Source: CAZDWZ01 sp964509425 (GTDB lineage: Bacteria > Bdellovibrionota_C > UBA2361 > SZUA-149 > CAZDWZ01). Taken from it: a DNA stretch of 64,000 nucleotides. The notes beneath the pieces are model-generated. The model did not search any database. It was given only the letters and a program-made list of their open reading frames with translations, and was not told the DNA's origin. Both the position numbers and the translations under genes were made by a program. This document shows positions 52,435 to 62,020 of this stretch, in pieces (position 1 is the first letter of the stretch; the number at the start of each line of letters is the position of its first letter). The stretch spans positions 124,001 through 188,000 of the forward strand of contig CAZDWZ010000005.1 of NCBI GenBank assembly GCA_964509425.1. Direction: 5' to 3'.

Positions 52435-52463
52435 AAAATAAACTACCTCTGGTAGTTTATTTT
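52435..52463 (-). terminator. Perfect hairpin after the aminotransferase gene
   Basis: 13-bp stem with a three-base loop: AAAATAAACTACC at 52435-52447 with its complement at 52451-52463. On either strand it ends in TTTATTTT. It lies 13 bases beyond the aminotransferase stop and about 130 bases before the ketoisomerase start, inside an otherwise tight run. Likely terminator or attenuator. Confidence 0.75.
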
Positions 52464-52475
52464 GAGAAGGCGGCT

Positions 52476-53579
52476 CTAGCGCAGGGCTTGTGTAAATGCC
52501 TCTATCACTCGGTCCTGCTCCTCCACAGTCATACCGGGGAAGCACGGCAATGTCAGTATTCTCTCTGTCTCAGCCTCTGTGACCGGGAGACTGGCGGACG
52601 CCCTTCCCAGCTTCTTCATCCACTCCTGCTGATGATCGGGAACCGGATAATGCACTGCCGTTTGGATGCCCGAGGCCTTTAGGGCGGCTCGAACGTTCTC
52701 GCGGTTTGAGATTCGGACGACGAAGAGATGACAGACATGTTCTTTGTCGTCGCCGAGCTCCGGGAGGTCCACCGGAAGGCCTGAGAACGCTTGAAGATAA
52801 CGGCGGGCAATCGTTCTCCGTTCCCGATTGAAGTGCTCTAAGAACTCGAGTCGCTCGAACAATACGGCAGCTTGAATCTCGTCGAGGCGGCTATTCCGAC
52901 CACCGGCGATCTCACTTCGGTATTTCTCGCCCCATCCATACTGCCGGAGCTTTCGCAATTTCTCGGAAAGTGCGGCGTCGTCTGTCAGGATAGCCCCACC
53001 GTCTCCGATCGCACCGAGATTTTTAGTCGGATAGAAGCTGAAACATGCGAGGCGTCCCCAACTTCCGGTTTTTCTTCCCCGATACTCGGCGCCGTGGCTT
53101 TGCGCGCAATCTTCAATCACCGGGATATTTGAGGCGGCGGCGATATCGCAGATTCGATCGATCTTCGCCGCTTTGCCATAAAGATGGCAGACGATGATTG
53201 CTTTCGTGCGTGGGGTGATTGCCGACGAAAGCTGCTCTTCGTCAAAGCTTAAATCAGAAGGTTTGATATCAACAAATCGAGGCGAAGCCCCGACGAGATG
53301 GATGGCTGAGTTTCCATATCCGCCTGCGTTTGATTGAGTAACGACCTCATCACCCGCTCCGATGTCGAGAGCCCGTAACGAGAGCTCGAGCGCGTCGGTG
53401 CCATTTGCGACAGTGATACACTCTTTTACATCGTGGTAGGCTGCGAAGGCGGTTTCAAATCCGCCGACTTCGGGGCCGAGCACGTAAAAACTCCGTGTCA
53501 GCACTCGTTCGACGGCCAATCGAGTTCGAGTGTCGATCTCTTGCGGCAGTCTGCTGCTGTCGAATAACGGGATATTCAT
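52476..53579 (-). CDS. DegT/DnrJ/EryC1/StrS sugar aminotransferase (FdtB/QdtB-like)
   Basis: 367 residues. The PLP lysine lies in FYPTKNLGAIGDGG, and IPVIEDCAQSHGA is the cofactor aspartate block. It would transaminate dTDP-3-keto-6-deoxyhexose to a 3-amino sugar (Fuc3N or Qui3N type), using the product of the ketoisomerase. Overlap of four bases with the oxidoreductase gene shows they are co-transcribed. Regio-specificity is inferred from the FdtA neighbour. Confidence 0.93.
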   Translation of the reverse strand: MNIPLFDSSRLPQEIDTRTRLAVERVLTRSFYVLGPEVGGFETAFAAYHDVKECITVANGTDALELSLRALDIGAGDEVVTQSNAGGYGNSAIHLVGASPRFVDIKPSDLSFDEEQLSSAITPRTKAIIVCHLYGKAAKIDRICDIAAASNIPVIEDCAQSHGAEYRGRKTGSWGRLACFSFYPTKNLGAIGDGGAILTDDAALSEKLRKLRQYGWGEKYRSEIAGGRNSRLDEIQAAVLFERLEFLEHFNRERRTIARRYLQAFSGLPVDLPELGDDKEHVCHLFVVRISNRENVRAALKASGIQTAVHYPVPDHQQEWMKKLGRASASLPVTEAETERILTLPCFPGMTVEEQDRVIEAFTQALR

Positions 53580-55000
53580 GCGATCACCTCGGACAGATAA
53601 TAGGCCTGAACGATCTGTTCGTTAAAAGCGTTGCAGCCGAATCCTAGGGAGTTTCCCATGCGTAACACGGTGGGTGCATTATTTTCGGCCCAGAAGATGT
53701 CGGACGAGTATTTTTTCAGATTCTCCATCGTCGGAAGCAAAATAGAATTTGGAAAGCGCTTCAACCAAAATCCAGAGAAGTCTGCTTCCTCGGAGACTAA
53801 TCCGGCTGATTTCAGCACTCGAAGGGCAGCGTCTTTTACTTCGAGCGGTGTAAGCGTCTCCTTCACGTTTCCTGGATTAAATTCGAATACGAGCCGGAAC
53901 GCCTCTCCCGAGGAAGACGGAACCGCGTCACCTTGTATACATGCTCGAAAAAACAAAGACTTCGATTCTGGAAGCAAAAGCGAAGCAAAAGCCCTTTTTA
54001 GAAAGCCACAGGGAAGGAGAGCGAAAAGAATCGAGAGCGTGGCGCGCTCCGGCTTCGGCTGCGTCTCGCCGGTTGCCAACCTCCGGAGCTCATCCGGTTC
54101 GCCGGCCCATATAAATCTTGAGGTGCGAATGGGTTCGCCTTGGGTGAAGTGAATCGTTGTTTCATCGGGGCGAGTCAGATCCACTTTTTCGATTATTCTC
54201 TTCTCCCATTGTACGGAAGGCGAAGCGACTACCGCCTCTTCAAGTCTCCGTGCAAAGTCGGCAACGAGACCGTTCTCAACGTCATGAAATACGCTCTCGT
54301 TAAGTCCCTGGGGTTCGCCAGTCAATCCGGCGAGAAGAGTTTCCGGATAGAAGAGCGGGAGCCACAACACTCGATGGTAGAGACCGAGCACGCCGCTTGA
54401 GTCCTTTCCGAATGCCTTTTCGACGAACGGTTGAATGAAGTGTTTATGGAACGTCGTTCCATGATTCTCGCGGGAAACTTGGGACAAGCTAGCGGAGGAG
54501 AAGCCGGGTTTGAGGGACTTTCCGCGAGGGTGAAGTGGTGACTCCGGCCTCCGGAGAATCTCCTCGAGCTCCGCTTTCATCATCCTTTGCATTGGGGGTG
54601 GAAGTGATTGAAGGCCGGACAATCTATCGCCGGAGAGAAAATCCGGGATGATGTGTCCCTCAAATACCAGCTCCGGTTTTTCCCGTTCCTTGGTTTTTAG
54701 GGAGAGGGACTCGAGGGAATACTCGACGTAACGGAAGAATCTTCCATAATCGTTCCGAACAGAAGGCAAATAGCTCCGAAGATCTGCGGAGTCATCCCGG
54801 TTTGAGGCGAATCGCTCGATGACGACGAGGCCTGTATCGAATCGTGTGCCGTCGCACTCGACGCCGCGGAAGATCCCTCCAGGATACTGAGAATGACAGA
54901 GCAGCGTGGTCGGCACCGCTTTTATACCGAGAAGTCTCGCGAGCTCCCACGCAGCGATATTCGTTCCGGCGATGCAGACAGATGTATTGTCGATACTCAT
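53576..55000 (-). CDS. FAD-dependent oxidoreductase-like protein, atypical nucleotide motif
   Basis: 474 residues. The start VCIAGTNIAAWELARLLG sits where flavin amine-oxidases/UGM-like proteins have Gly-x-Gly-x-x-Gly; here only one glycine remains (AGTNIAA). A second family feature is the C-terminal MGNSLGFGCNAFNEQIVQAYYL, where such proteins bind the flavin. The middle (about 190-240) is variable. It may therefore be an altered or inactive relative of protoporphyrinogen/phytoene-desaturase-like enzymes used in sugar or lipid modification. It overlaps both neighbours by four bases. Confidence 0.6.
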   Translation of the reverse strand: MSIDNTSVCIAGTNIAAWELARLLGIKAVPTTLLCHSQYPGGIFRGVECDGTRFDTGLVVIERFASNRDDSADLRSYLPSVRNDYGRFFRYVEYSLESLSLKTKEREKPELVFEGHIIPDFLSGDRLSGLQSLPPPMQRMMKAELEEILRRPESPLHPRGKSLKPGFSSASLSQVSRENHGTTFHKHFIQPFVEKAFGKDSSGVLGLYHRVLWLPLFYPETLLAGLTGEPQGLNESVFHDVENGLVADFARRLEEAVVASPSVQWEKRIIEKVDLTRPDETTIHFTQGEPIRTSRFIWAGEPDELRRLATGETQPKPERATLSILFALLPCGFLKRAFASLLLPESKSLFFRACIQGDAVPSSSGEAFRLVFEFNPGNVKETLTPLEVKDAALRVLKSAGLVSEEADFSGFWLKRFPNSILLPTMENLKKYSSDIFWAENNAPTVLRMGNSLGFGCNAFNEQIVQAYYLSEVIA

Positions 55001-55737
55001 TTCAAAGATATATTCACGAAAATCTCGGCAGCCATTTCGGGATTCTCTTTCCCAGTCAGGTAGAGTGAGTCAAGAATTGAATCATCGATGATGCGCTCCG
55101 CGACCATTCGCCCCATTTGATCGTGGGTGAACGGTTTCATGAAATAACCGCCTTCATCAATTGTCCGGAATCCCGTCTCCGTAAGGAGTTTCAGCAAAGA
55201 GTCGCGATCGAAAGCGGTGTGCTGTTGGAGTCGCTCGGCTCTGGGTGAGAGTGATTGAAAATCTGAAAGTGCGCCCATGTTCAGACCAACGCGGCGATGA
55301 AGAGAACGACCATTTGGAACGTTTATGTGGACTTTGGTGTCAGAACCGCAGAGGTCTTTGATTGAGTTCAAAAAAAGCGCTGGATCGGGCACCTCGTGAA
55401 GAACTCCGCTCGCAAGGATCAGATCGAATGACTGGCCCTTGAGTTGGTCGGCGCAAGCCTCAAGCGGGAGTCGGAGAATGCTGACGAATGGAGCATTTTT
55501 GGCCAACGATTCTGCGTGGTCGGCGAATGCGGCGGCGGGCTCTACGACGATGTATTTCAAGAGCGGTTTTAGGTATGAGAAGATCGGCTCCATGCCGCAG
55601 CCAATCTCGAGGATCGTCGACGGGTTGAAACGTCCGATGTTTTCGAGCACAAGTCGACGCCGGTATTTAACCATGTAGGGTTCAAACGACGACTCCGTCG
55701 TGTAGGTGGCTGCATAGGCGTCTACATCGCGCGGCAT
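54997..55737 (-). CDS. SAM-dependent methyltransferase
   Basis: 246 residues. Class I fold with ILEIGCGMEP (motif I), VVEPAA (motif II), LILASGVLHEV (motif IV/post-I). It is in the amino-sugar operon, so O- or N-methylation of the sugar is a reasonable guess; the target is unknown. It overlaps both neighbours. Start ATG 55737. Confidence 0.85.
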   Translation of the reverse strand: MPRDVDAYAATYTTESSFEPYMVKYRRRLVLENIGRFNPSTILEIGCGMEPIFSYLKPLLKYIVVEPAAAFADHAESLAKNAPFVSILRLPLEACADQLKGQSFDLILASGVLHEVPDPALFLNSIKDLCGSDTKVHINVPNGRSLHRRVGLNMGALSDFQSLSPRAERLQQHTAFDRDSLLKLLTETGFRTIDEGGYFMKPFTHDQMGRMVAERIIDDSILDSLYLTGKENPEMAAEIFVNISLK

Positions 55738-56690
55738 GATTTCTCCAAATCTATTCGAAATACGTCATAGGTGACTATCCGGGCACCAAGCATCTCCTTA
55801 AAGTGGAGAAGCCCATGATGAATCTCGTGTGCCGGTCCTGGAACGTGAGAGGTTCCCAAATCAAAATATTCGGTCGACGAGGTCGTGGCGTTTGTAATCA
55901 GCTCTTCCAAAATGAGTGAAACGGCGCCAGTTTCAAAACCTGCCGGCGATGAGGCGATATATTGGGTGCGAATGACCGCATCGTTTTTGTAGAGGACAAC
56001 TCCTCCGACGAGCGTCCCCTCCTGCCGAGCGACGTGAAGTGAAATATTCTCTGGGAATCGATCCATCAGGAGTTTCAATTCTTCGGCGGTATGAACGGGT
56101 TTCCCGCCGTACCGCGCACTGAGATGCTCCGTGAGAAGAGTCATAAACTCGGGAACATGAGCCCCTCGTTCCACGATGATGCCGGATTGGCGAGCGCGTT
56201 CCGCATTTTGGCGTTGTCCCTTGGCGAATCCAAGCCAACGTCGAAGCGGAATCGCGGCACCAACTCCGGATGAGATATGTTCGGCCCCGGATATGAACAA
56301 CAGGTATCGATCCGCCTCCGCTGGTTGACGATGGTAGATCGCGGGGATGCACTTGTAGTCCAGGGTCTTGAATCCCTTTTCGAAGAAATAGCCGAGAGTA
56401 AGCGTGAAAACTTTGGAGAGCGCTGACAGATCAAGCCGCTCATCCCAGAGCAAACCTCCAAAGGTTAGTCCACCATGACTGCGAATCGCTTGTTCCTTTC
56501 CGTCGCAAGGAAGGACAGCAACAACTTTCCGATCCTGGAAGACGAGAATGGATTGATCGTGGAACCGATCGGCGTGATATTCGAGATAGTCCCGCCGAAA
56601 GATGAAATTCGTCTGGAGGGACCGATCGACAAATCCGTCCCACACGGTTTTCAAACTCGAGTCATACGGCGTGATATGCAACTTATCCAT
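55722..56690 (-). CDS. FemAB/GNAT-like acyl or aminoacyl transferase
   Basis: 322 residues. Two repeated GNAT-like halves are suggested by an early YLEYHADRFHDQSILVF block and a late GVVLYKNDAVIRTQY block with FDLGTSHVPGP, the FemAB pattern seen in exopolysaccharide loci. It could acylate the 3-amino sugar in place of the usual FdtC acetyltransferase, which is absent. No signal or TM. The pattern is weaker than in classic FemA proteins. Confidence 0.65.
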   Translation of the reverse strand: MDKLHITPYDSSLKTVWDGFVDRSLQTNFIFRRDYLEYHADRFHDQSILVFQDRKVVAVLPCDGKEQAIRSHGGLTFGGLLWDERLDLSALSKVFTLTLGYFFEKGFKTLDYKCIPAIYHRQPAEADRYLLFISGAEHISSGVGAAIPLRRWLGFAKGQRQNAERARQSGIIVERGAHVPEFMTLLTEHLSARYGGKPVHTAEELKLLMDRFPENISLHVARQEGTLVGGVVLYKNDAVIRTQYIASSPAGFETGAVSLILEELITNATTSSTEYFDLGTSHVPGPAHEIHHGLLHFKEMLGARIVTYDVFRIDLEKSCRAM

Positions 56691-56751
56691 CGATTATCTC
56701 GGTCCCGGCTCTCCTGCTGCTGGGCTCACGTCTATGATGTCGCCCCTTGCC

Positions 56752-57687
56752 TCACGCTTCGGGGCGAAACACTTGATCGATGACGTAGGCGGGTCTTCGG
56801 CGAGTCTCGTCCAGAATTCGCCAGAGGTATTCACCGAGCACTCCAATCATGATCATTTGCAGTCCGGAAACCGAGAGGATCGCAACCATCAGAGAAGCAT
56901 ACCCTCGGACCTCGACGGAATACAGATACCAATAGACGATGATCACGAGTCCGTAAGCGAACCCGAAAAGTGCGCAAACGATGCCGATGAGTGACATGAG
57001 GCGTATCGGAACGTAGGAAAACCCGAGTATTACGTCGAGCGCCATTTTGAGACGCTTCTGGAAGGACCAGCCGCTTTTCCCGGTGAGTCTCGGTCGCCGG
57101 GCGTATGGGACGAGAGTTGCCGGATAGCCGAGCCAAACGAGGAGAGGCTGGAACTGAAGGTTTCGCTCGGTAAAGCGGTTCAATTCATTCACGACTTCCC
57201 GATCGATCAGGAAGATATCGAACCCCTTTTTGGGATAGTTCGGGAATGCGATTCCACGGAGCAACCGGTAATAAATTGCGGAGAATGCCATCGAAAGGAA
57301 AGTGTCCTGCCGTTCTGTTCGGACGGCGAACACCATTTTGCTGCCCTGACGCCAGTGGGGATACATCTGGACGAAGAGATCGGGAGGGTCCTGCAGATCG
57401 GCCGAGAGTATTCCAACGCAGTTTCCGGTAGCGATCGGAAATCCAGCCCGCTCGGCACTGACGGCGCCGAAGTTTCGAGCGAGCTTCACGACGATAACTT
57501 TCTTGGGGTGCTGTTTCTGAAGGTCAAGCAGCACCTCGAGTGAGCGATCCTTCGAGCCGTCATCCACGAAAATCAGTTCGAGTTGAATTTCCGGTATCTT
57601 TTCTTCGAGCGTGAGCGTCTCTTTCAGCAGCGCGGGGAGCGACTCTTGGTTGTTGTAGACGGGGACGATAATAGAGAGAGTTTCCAT
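56752..57687 (-). CDS. Glycosyltransferase family 2, polyprenyl-phosphate sugar synthase type
   Basis: 311 residues. N-terminal GT2 domain: IIVPVYNNQESLPALL, FVDDGSKDRS and LSADLQDPPD (metal-binding DLQDPP typical of DPM/ArnC-type). Two TM helices follow near the C-terminus (about 230-290). It moves a sugar from a nucleotide donor to polyprenyl phosphate, producing the lipid-linked donor that GT-C-like proteins in this locus could use. It is the first gene of the minus-strand run and divergent from the plus-strand membrane proteins. Confidence 0.93.
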   Translation of the reverse strand: METLSIIVPVYNNQESLPALLKETLTLEEKIPEIQLELIFVDDGSKDRSLEVLLDLQKQHPKKVIVVKLARNFGAVSAERAGFPIATGNCVGILSADLQDPPDLFVQMYPHWRQGSKMVFAVRTERQDTFLSMAFSAIYYRLLRGIAFPNYPKKGFDIFLIDREVVNELNRFTERNLQFQPLLVWLGYPATLVPYARRPRLTGKSGWSFQKRLKMALDVILGFSYVPIRLMSLIGIVCALFGFAYGLVIIVYWYLYSVEVRGYASLMVAILSVSGLQMIMIGVLGEYLWRILDETRRRPAYVIDQVFRPEA

Positions 57688-57833
57688 AAAACGTAGTCTC
57701 TCTGTCTACTTCAGGCTGATGACCAAGAAAACCATAATTCTCTCGGAGAAACAGATAGTTCTCGTGGGGATACCAAATGTCACACGGGTAAAATTCTGTC
57801 GCGGCCGTTGACTTTGCAGTAGAGATTCACCCG

Positions 57834-59225
57834 ATGGAAAATTCGACTCTCAGTGTCCGGCGGGGCTTTGCGATTCATCTTGCCGTGTTCTGCCTCTGCC
57901 TCGCGGGAATGATTTATCGTTTCCGGGATAGGCTCCAATTTCCCGTCTTTTGGGGTGAGGACGGTCCCTACTTTTTCGCGGAAGCTCTGTGCGCCGGCGG
58001 ATCACCTGAACGATTCTCGTTCACTGGGGGAGCGGGAGTCCATGCCCTCCTCCCGGCGGCATCGACCGCGGTCGCAATCGAGAGAACTCTGGCTCAAATT
58101 ATTGTGGGCACCGCGCCCGAATACGCACCTCAACTATTTTTTCTCGCGAGCATTTTCCTTTCGGCGCTTATTTTATCTTTTATCGTGAGTGACAAGTTTG
58201 CTTGGCTCATTCGCCCGAAGTGGTCGCGAATTCTGCTCGCAGCGATATTTTGTCTCCGATCCGGCACTGATGAGGTGACGACGAATCTTATCGGCTTTAC
58301 CTACCTTGGCACGTGGGCATTGGCGCTCAGTGTTTTGCAGCGGCCGCTTCCGCCGACTTGGATTCTTTGTCTCCTCTGGATAGCCGTCCCAGTTTCGGCG
58401 AATACCTCGGCCGCGCTCGCCGGACTGATTGCGGCCGTCTATTGGGTTTCGAGGAACAAGGTCCTCTTCGTTCCGTTCATGTTTGCGGTTTTCAGTGCCG
58501 TTCTCAATTTCTGCTTGGCACTGACCTCGCCCTATCGAGAAGTCGCCCCCAGGGTGGGAAACCCATTGATGAAACTCGTGGGGACAGCGGATCGGTATCT
58601 CTATGAGACGTTCGCCACGCAATGGGTGGGACCGGTCATTGCGAGAAACATTCTCGGAACTGCTCCGGCAATTTGCTTCGTTTTAGCGCTCTTCGTGTTC
58701 GCGATCTTTTTGGGAATATTGCGAAAATTGGGCGCGGAACCGGAGAAACAAAAAGTGGCGCTGGGGCTCCTTAGCATTCCCTTGATATTTTTTGCGATGC
58801 ACTCCATCGCCCGTGCAGATCGGATGGATTCCCCGTTCTTAAACGCGGAGGTCGCCCTCGGGTATCGACACTCACTCTTTTCAAGTCTCGTTATTTTGAC
58901 GATTTCTACCGTATTCTTGACCGCACATTTTCAATTTCGATCGGCCTTGGCGCGTGTCGGATTCCGTTTTTTCTGCATGCTGCCACTGCTCCATAATGCC
59001 ATCTTTCCCTTCATTATCGTTCCGGGATGTCCGAAGTATTCGGCCGCGGATTGGGTCAGCTTTCAGAAGTTGTTTCTCGGAGAAAGTGTGAGCGACGCTC
59101 AGGTTCCCATACTTCCGATGTTGAAAACACGAGACACCGACGAGTGTGTCCCTTGGTCCAGTCTTCGCGTGAGAAAGCTCGGGGAGGGCACCTTTGAGTG
59201 CCACATCTCGGGAGGGAACTATTAA
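57834..59225 (+). CDS. Polytopic membrane protein, unknown
   Basis: 463 residues with about ten TM helices and a short soluble end. An early loop contains FWGEDGPYFFAEALCAG, whose acidic pair fits GT-C-type enzymes. The C-terminal SLRVRKLGEGTFECHI part is cytoplasmic or periplasmic. No family recognised beyond the general fold guess. It overlaps the next gene by one base (TAATG), so they are co-transcribed, and faces the glycan run across a shared promoter region of about 150 bases. Confidence 0.65.
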   Translation: MENSTLSVRRGFAIHLAVFCLCLAGMIYRFRDRLQFPVFWGEDGPYFFAEALCAGGSPERFSFTGGAGVHALLPAASTAVAIERTLAQIIVGTAPEYAPQLFFLASIFLSALILSFIVSDKFAWLIRPKWSRILLAAIFCLRSGTDEVTTNLIGFTYLGTWALALSVLQRPLPPTWILCLLWIAVPVSANTSAALAGLIAAVYWVSRNKVLFVPFMFAVFSAVLNFCLALTSPYREVAPRVGNPLMKLVGTADRYLYETFATQWVGPVIARNILGTAPAICFVLALFVFAIFLGILRKLGAEPEKQKVALGLLSIPLIFFAMHSIARADRMDSPFLNAEVALGYRHSLFSSLVILTISTVFLTAHFQFRSALARVGFRFFCMLPLLHNAIFPFIIVPGCPKYSAADWVSFQKLFLGESVSDAQVPILPMLKTRDTDECVPWSSLRVRKLGEGTFECHISGGNY

Positions 59226-60955
59226 TGGGAGTGAAATCGTTCTTTCGCCTTTGCTTGCGCGCGGGAATCCTCGCCGTGCTGCTTCAAGTCCCGTTGTTAA
59301 GCGAGCATATGCGCTCCGACGGCTTCTCGCCGAAGCTTTTTACGGACTGGGACGAGCCATTTTATTTTACTATCGCCTATCGGATGGGGGAGCTTCCTTG
59401 GAGCGAGATTGCCGACCGGATGCCCTGGATCTCCGCTCACGAATCGGAGCGGCTTCGAATGGAACTTCCGAGCAGCATGACCGACGTCCTTTTGGGGAAA
59501 TTCGGCCTCGCCCTCGGACTTTGGCCGGTTACGCTTGGTTGGCTGCTCGACGTGCTCTGCTTCTTCTTCTCGTATGTCGGATTTACATTTTTCTTCCGAG
59601 CGCTCTCGGGATCTCGATGGGGAGGTGAGATTGCAGCGTGCACGATGCTGCTCCTGCCGTGGCTTCTCTTTCCCGAACGCGCGTGCGACGTCCCCCTCAA
59701 TTTTCAAGTTTCCGGCATCTACGTGACCTCCCGAGCGTGCAATGTTTGGCCGTCCCTTCCGGTGTGGCGCGGCTTTTATACCCAATTGAGCTACCCGGTA
59801 CTTGCCGCCGGATTGTTCGTTCTCGTTTCGGGCCGGTTCGGCCGCAAACTCGCGGGCGCACTCCTCGGTTCGCTCATCTATTTCTACGTTTTTGCCTGGG
59901 TCGCCGCGATCTGTGTGTCGGCAATCTACCTTGTTTTGCAAAGTTCGAAGGACCGTTGGAAACATCTCATCCAGTTTGCCCTGACCGCCGGAGTGGTTTC
60001 CGCACCCGGACTGCTGTGGTTCCTGTGTGGATATTCTCCCATCCGGGAGAGCCTGGTATTGCCCGAGGGGTTTCCGAAATTTTTCCATCTCTCGCCGATG
60101 GTTCTGCTGATGATCGGATTTTTCGCTTTTGCGCGGAGCAGAGTAGAGGATCCGGACAAGAACCGGGTCATAGACTTTATCCTTTCCGTGCTTGCAGCTG
60201 AAGTAATGTTGCCGAACTACGAACTCATTTCGCGACAACTCTGGCTCGAGGATCACTTTCGAATCTTCTATTTAGAGCCGCTGCTTTCCGGAGCGGTAAG
60301 CGCCTTGATATTCGGCTATCTTGCGATGAAATCAACACAAATTGCCTTTGTGCTCGTATTGCTGCTGCTCAGCGCTCGCGAGCAGCAGAATATCTCTAAT
60401 TTTCGAGAGCGCTACCATCACCGAATGTGGGACTTGGAGTTCCTGAGTAAAGCTATCGTTTCGAAAACGGCGCCGAAAGAACGACTTTTTTATCTCTCTC
60501 CAAATGCGGCAAACTATGAGCTCCCGCCTGAGGTCGAGGCGCTCACCCGACGTAAGGTTGATGCTCCCAGTTTCTTGACGACGCTGTTTGAGCACCGTGA
60601 AGAAGGACTTCGGAAAGAACTCTTTGTCTCGTGGTTCTTGAGAGACAAGTTTGAGCTCTTCAATGAATGTCCGGTGCCCTACGACACGAGCGGGCGGCGA
60701 TGGTCAGTTCACAACTGGATTTCATACCGAAGGAGCGACGCATGCTTGAGAGCCGCAGAAATAGCGAAAGATTTTTCGCCATGTGAAATCCTTCGCTCGC
60801 TTCAAGGGAGATACATCATTTGGGAAAATCCCGATCTGGAATCGATTGCCCCCGAGAAACGAACGATTCTGCGGCGGGAGTTCATGACGAACGGCAATCT
60901 ATTTGGGTTGTATAAGATTAACGAGCTGCCGGTGGAATGCACGGAACCTCGCTGA
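59225..60955 (+). CDS. Polytopic membrane protein, GT-C-like (paralogue B)
   Basis: 576 residues from ATG 59225, chosen because it overlaps the previous stop by one base. About ten TM helices, the acidic loop TDWDEPFYFTIAYRMG near residue 35, and the segments RGFYTQLSYPVLAAGLFVL and YFYVFAWVAAI, which correspond to segments of paralogue A on the minus strand. A soluble C-terminal part (about 400-576) ends the chain. Likely uses a lipid-linked sugar; substrate unknown. Confidence 0.7.
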   Translation: MGVKSFFRLCLRAGILAVLLQVPLLSEHMRSDGFSPKLFTDWDEPFYFTIAYRMGELPWSEIADRMPWISAHESERLRMELPSSMTDVLLGKFGLALGLWPVTLGWLLDVLCFFFSYVGFTFFFRALSGSRWGGEIAACTMLLLPWLLFPERACDVPLNFQVSGIYVTSRACNVWPSLPVWRGFYTQLSYPVLAAGLFVLVSGRFGRKLAGALLGSLIYFYVFAWVAAICVSAIYLVLQSSKDRWKHLIQFALTAGVVSAPGLLWFLCGYSPIRESLVLPEGFPKFFHLSPMVLLMIGFFAFARSRVEDPDKNRVIDFILSVLAAEVMLPNYELISRQLWLEDHFRIFYLEPLLSGAVSALIFGYLAMKSTQIAFVLVLLLLSAREQQNISNFRERYHHRMWDLEFLSKAIVSKTAPKERLFYLSPNAANYELPPEVEALTRRKVDAPSFLTTLFEHREEGLRKELFVSWFLRDKFELFNECPVPYDTSGRRWSVHNWISYRRSDACLRAAEIAKDFSPCEILRSLQGRYIIWENPDLESIAPEKRTILRREFMTNGNLFGLYKINELPVECTEPR

Positions 60956-61492
60956 TGGTTTTCGAGCGTTGCTACACTGCTTGAAGGCCGATGGAGTGAG
61001 CCCTCAAGGCCGTGATGGAATGGTTAAAGCGTGCGTGTGCAGCAGGTTCTCTGTTTTCTCGATCGTGGTTTCAAAAAACAGGTGAACGTTTAGTCATGAC
61101 GATCCTGTCAGCGTTTCCGAGAGTCAATTCGAATCGCAGGGCTATCCGCACCTCTACTCTGCCGACCGTGCCTTACGACAGAAGAGCATGCGACCGATCA
61201 GGCTGCTCGTAAACCGCCAATATCCGGTTTGTTGCGCCGGAATAATTTCACCCGACGGTGCTCGAGTAGAGACGATGTCGCCTCTTGTTCAGCTGAGAGA
61301 CTCTGTCGCCGGACATACGTCCGAGCGTGAGTTCGACTAATAATATGACAATCGGCAATTCGATGCTTATTCGGCGGCGGGTTCCTCGAGTGAGGTGACG
61401 TCTCTAAAGCGGTGGACGTTGCGCTCCACAAGACAGCGGAGCTGACGAAATCACGGAACTGTTTGGATAGAAACAACCACCGAAAGGCAGCT
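60956..61492. other. Intergenic region, no gene seen
   Basis: 537 bases. Only short open frames without ribosome sites are present and no strong hairpin was found. The promoter of the next gene should lie in the right half. Confidence 0.45.
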
Positions 61493-62020
61493 ATGAAAAC
61501 GAACGAATCAACTACCAAAACGTCCTCATTATTCATGCGCTCTTTCTTCTTATCCGGTCGCTGTTTTGTCATTCATTTGACCATGCTCCTCCATAGCGCA
61601 GGCGCGCAGACTCCACAGGTATCGTTTGAGCCGCAACCAACAGGGACGGTGAATGCGATTGAAGAGCACGTTTCGACTGGGGTGATCGCCACCCAAGGAC
61701 ACTTTGGACAATTCGCACACATAAACGTAGACACCGGCGGAGGATCGCCGGGGGACGCCAAGAGTGTACTTTCCGGTTCAATCGACCGGGAAAGCGAAGA
61801 CATTTGCGTCGCGAAGATCGTCAATAACGGACAGAAGCCTTACACGGTTCATTTCTCGGTTGAGGGTTTTGATGAGGCTGGAGAGCGTATCTTTGTACGA
61901 ACCAGGCGTGCGCAGTTAAAATCGGGGGAAGCGGTAGCCAAGAAAGTGTTTGATTGCGTCGCAACCGGTAATCTCAGCCTGAATCTCCTGTCAGCAAAGG
62001 TGACGAAGAAACGTAAGTAG
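61493..62020 (+). CDS. Exported protein, unknown
   Basis: 175 residues from ATG 61493 with AAAGG just upstream. An N-terminal region of about 40 residues contains a hydrophobic stretch ending SAGAQ, which looks like a signal peptide with a long n-region. The mature part is mostly beta-strand: repeated Gly/Thr/Val patterns, one pair of cysteines (ICVAK and FDCVA) that may bridge, and a Lys-rich end. No family recognised. It is near the glycan locus but has no clear link. Confidence 0.55.
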   Translation: MKTNESTTKTSSLFMRSFFLSGRCFVIHLTMLLHSAGAQTPQVSFEPQPTGTVNAIEEHVSTGVIATQGHFGQFAHINVDTGGGSPGDAKSVLSGSIDRESEDICVAKIVNNGQKPYTVHFSVEGFDEAGERIFVRTRRAQLKSGEAVAKKVFDCVATGNLSLNLLSAKVTKKRK

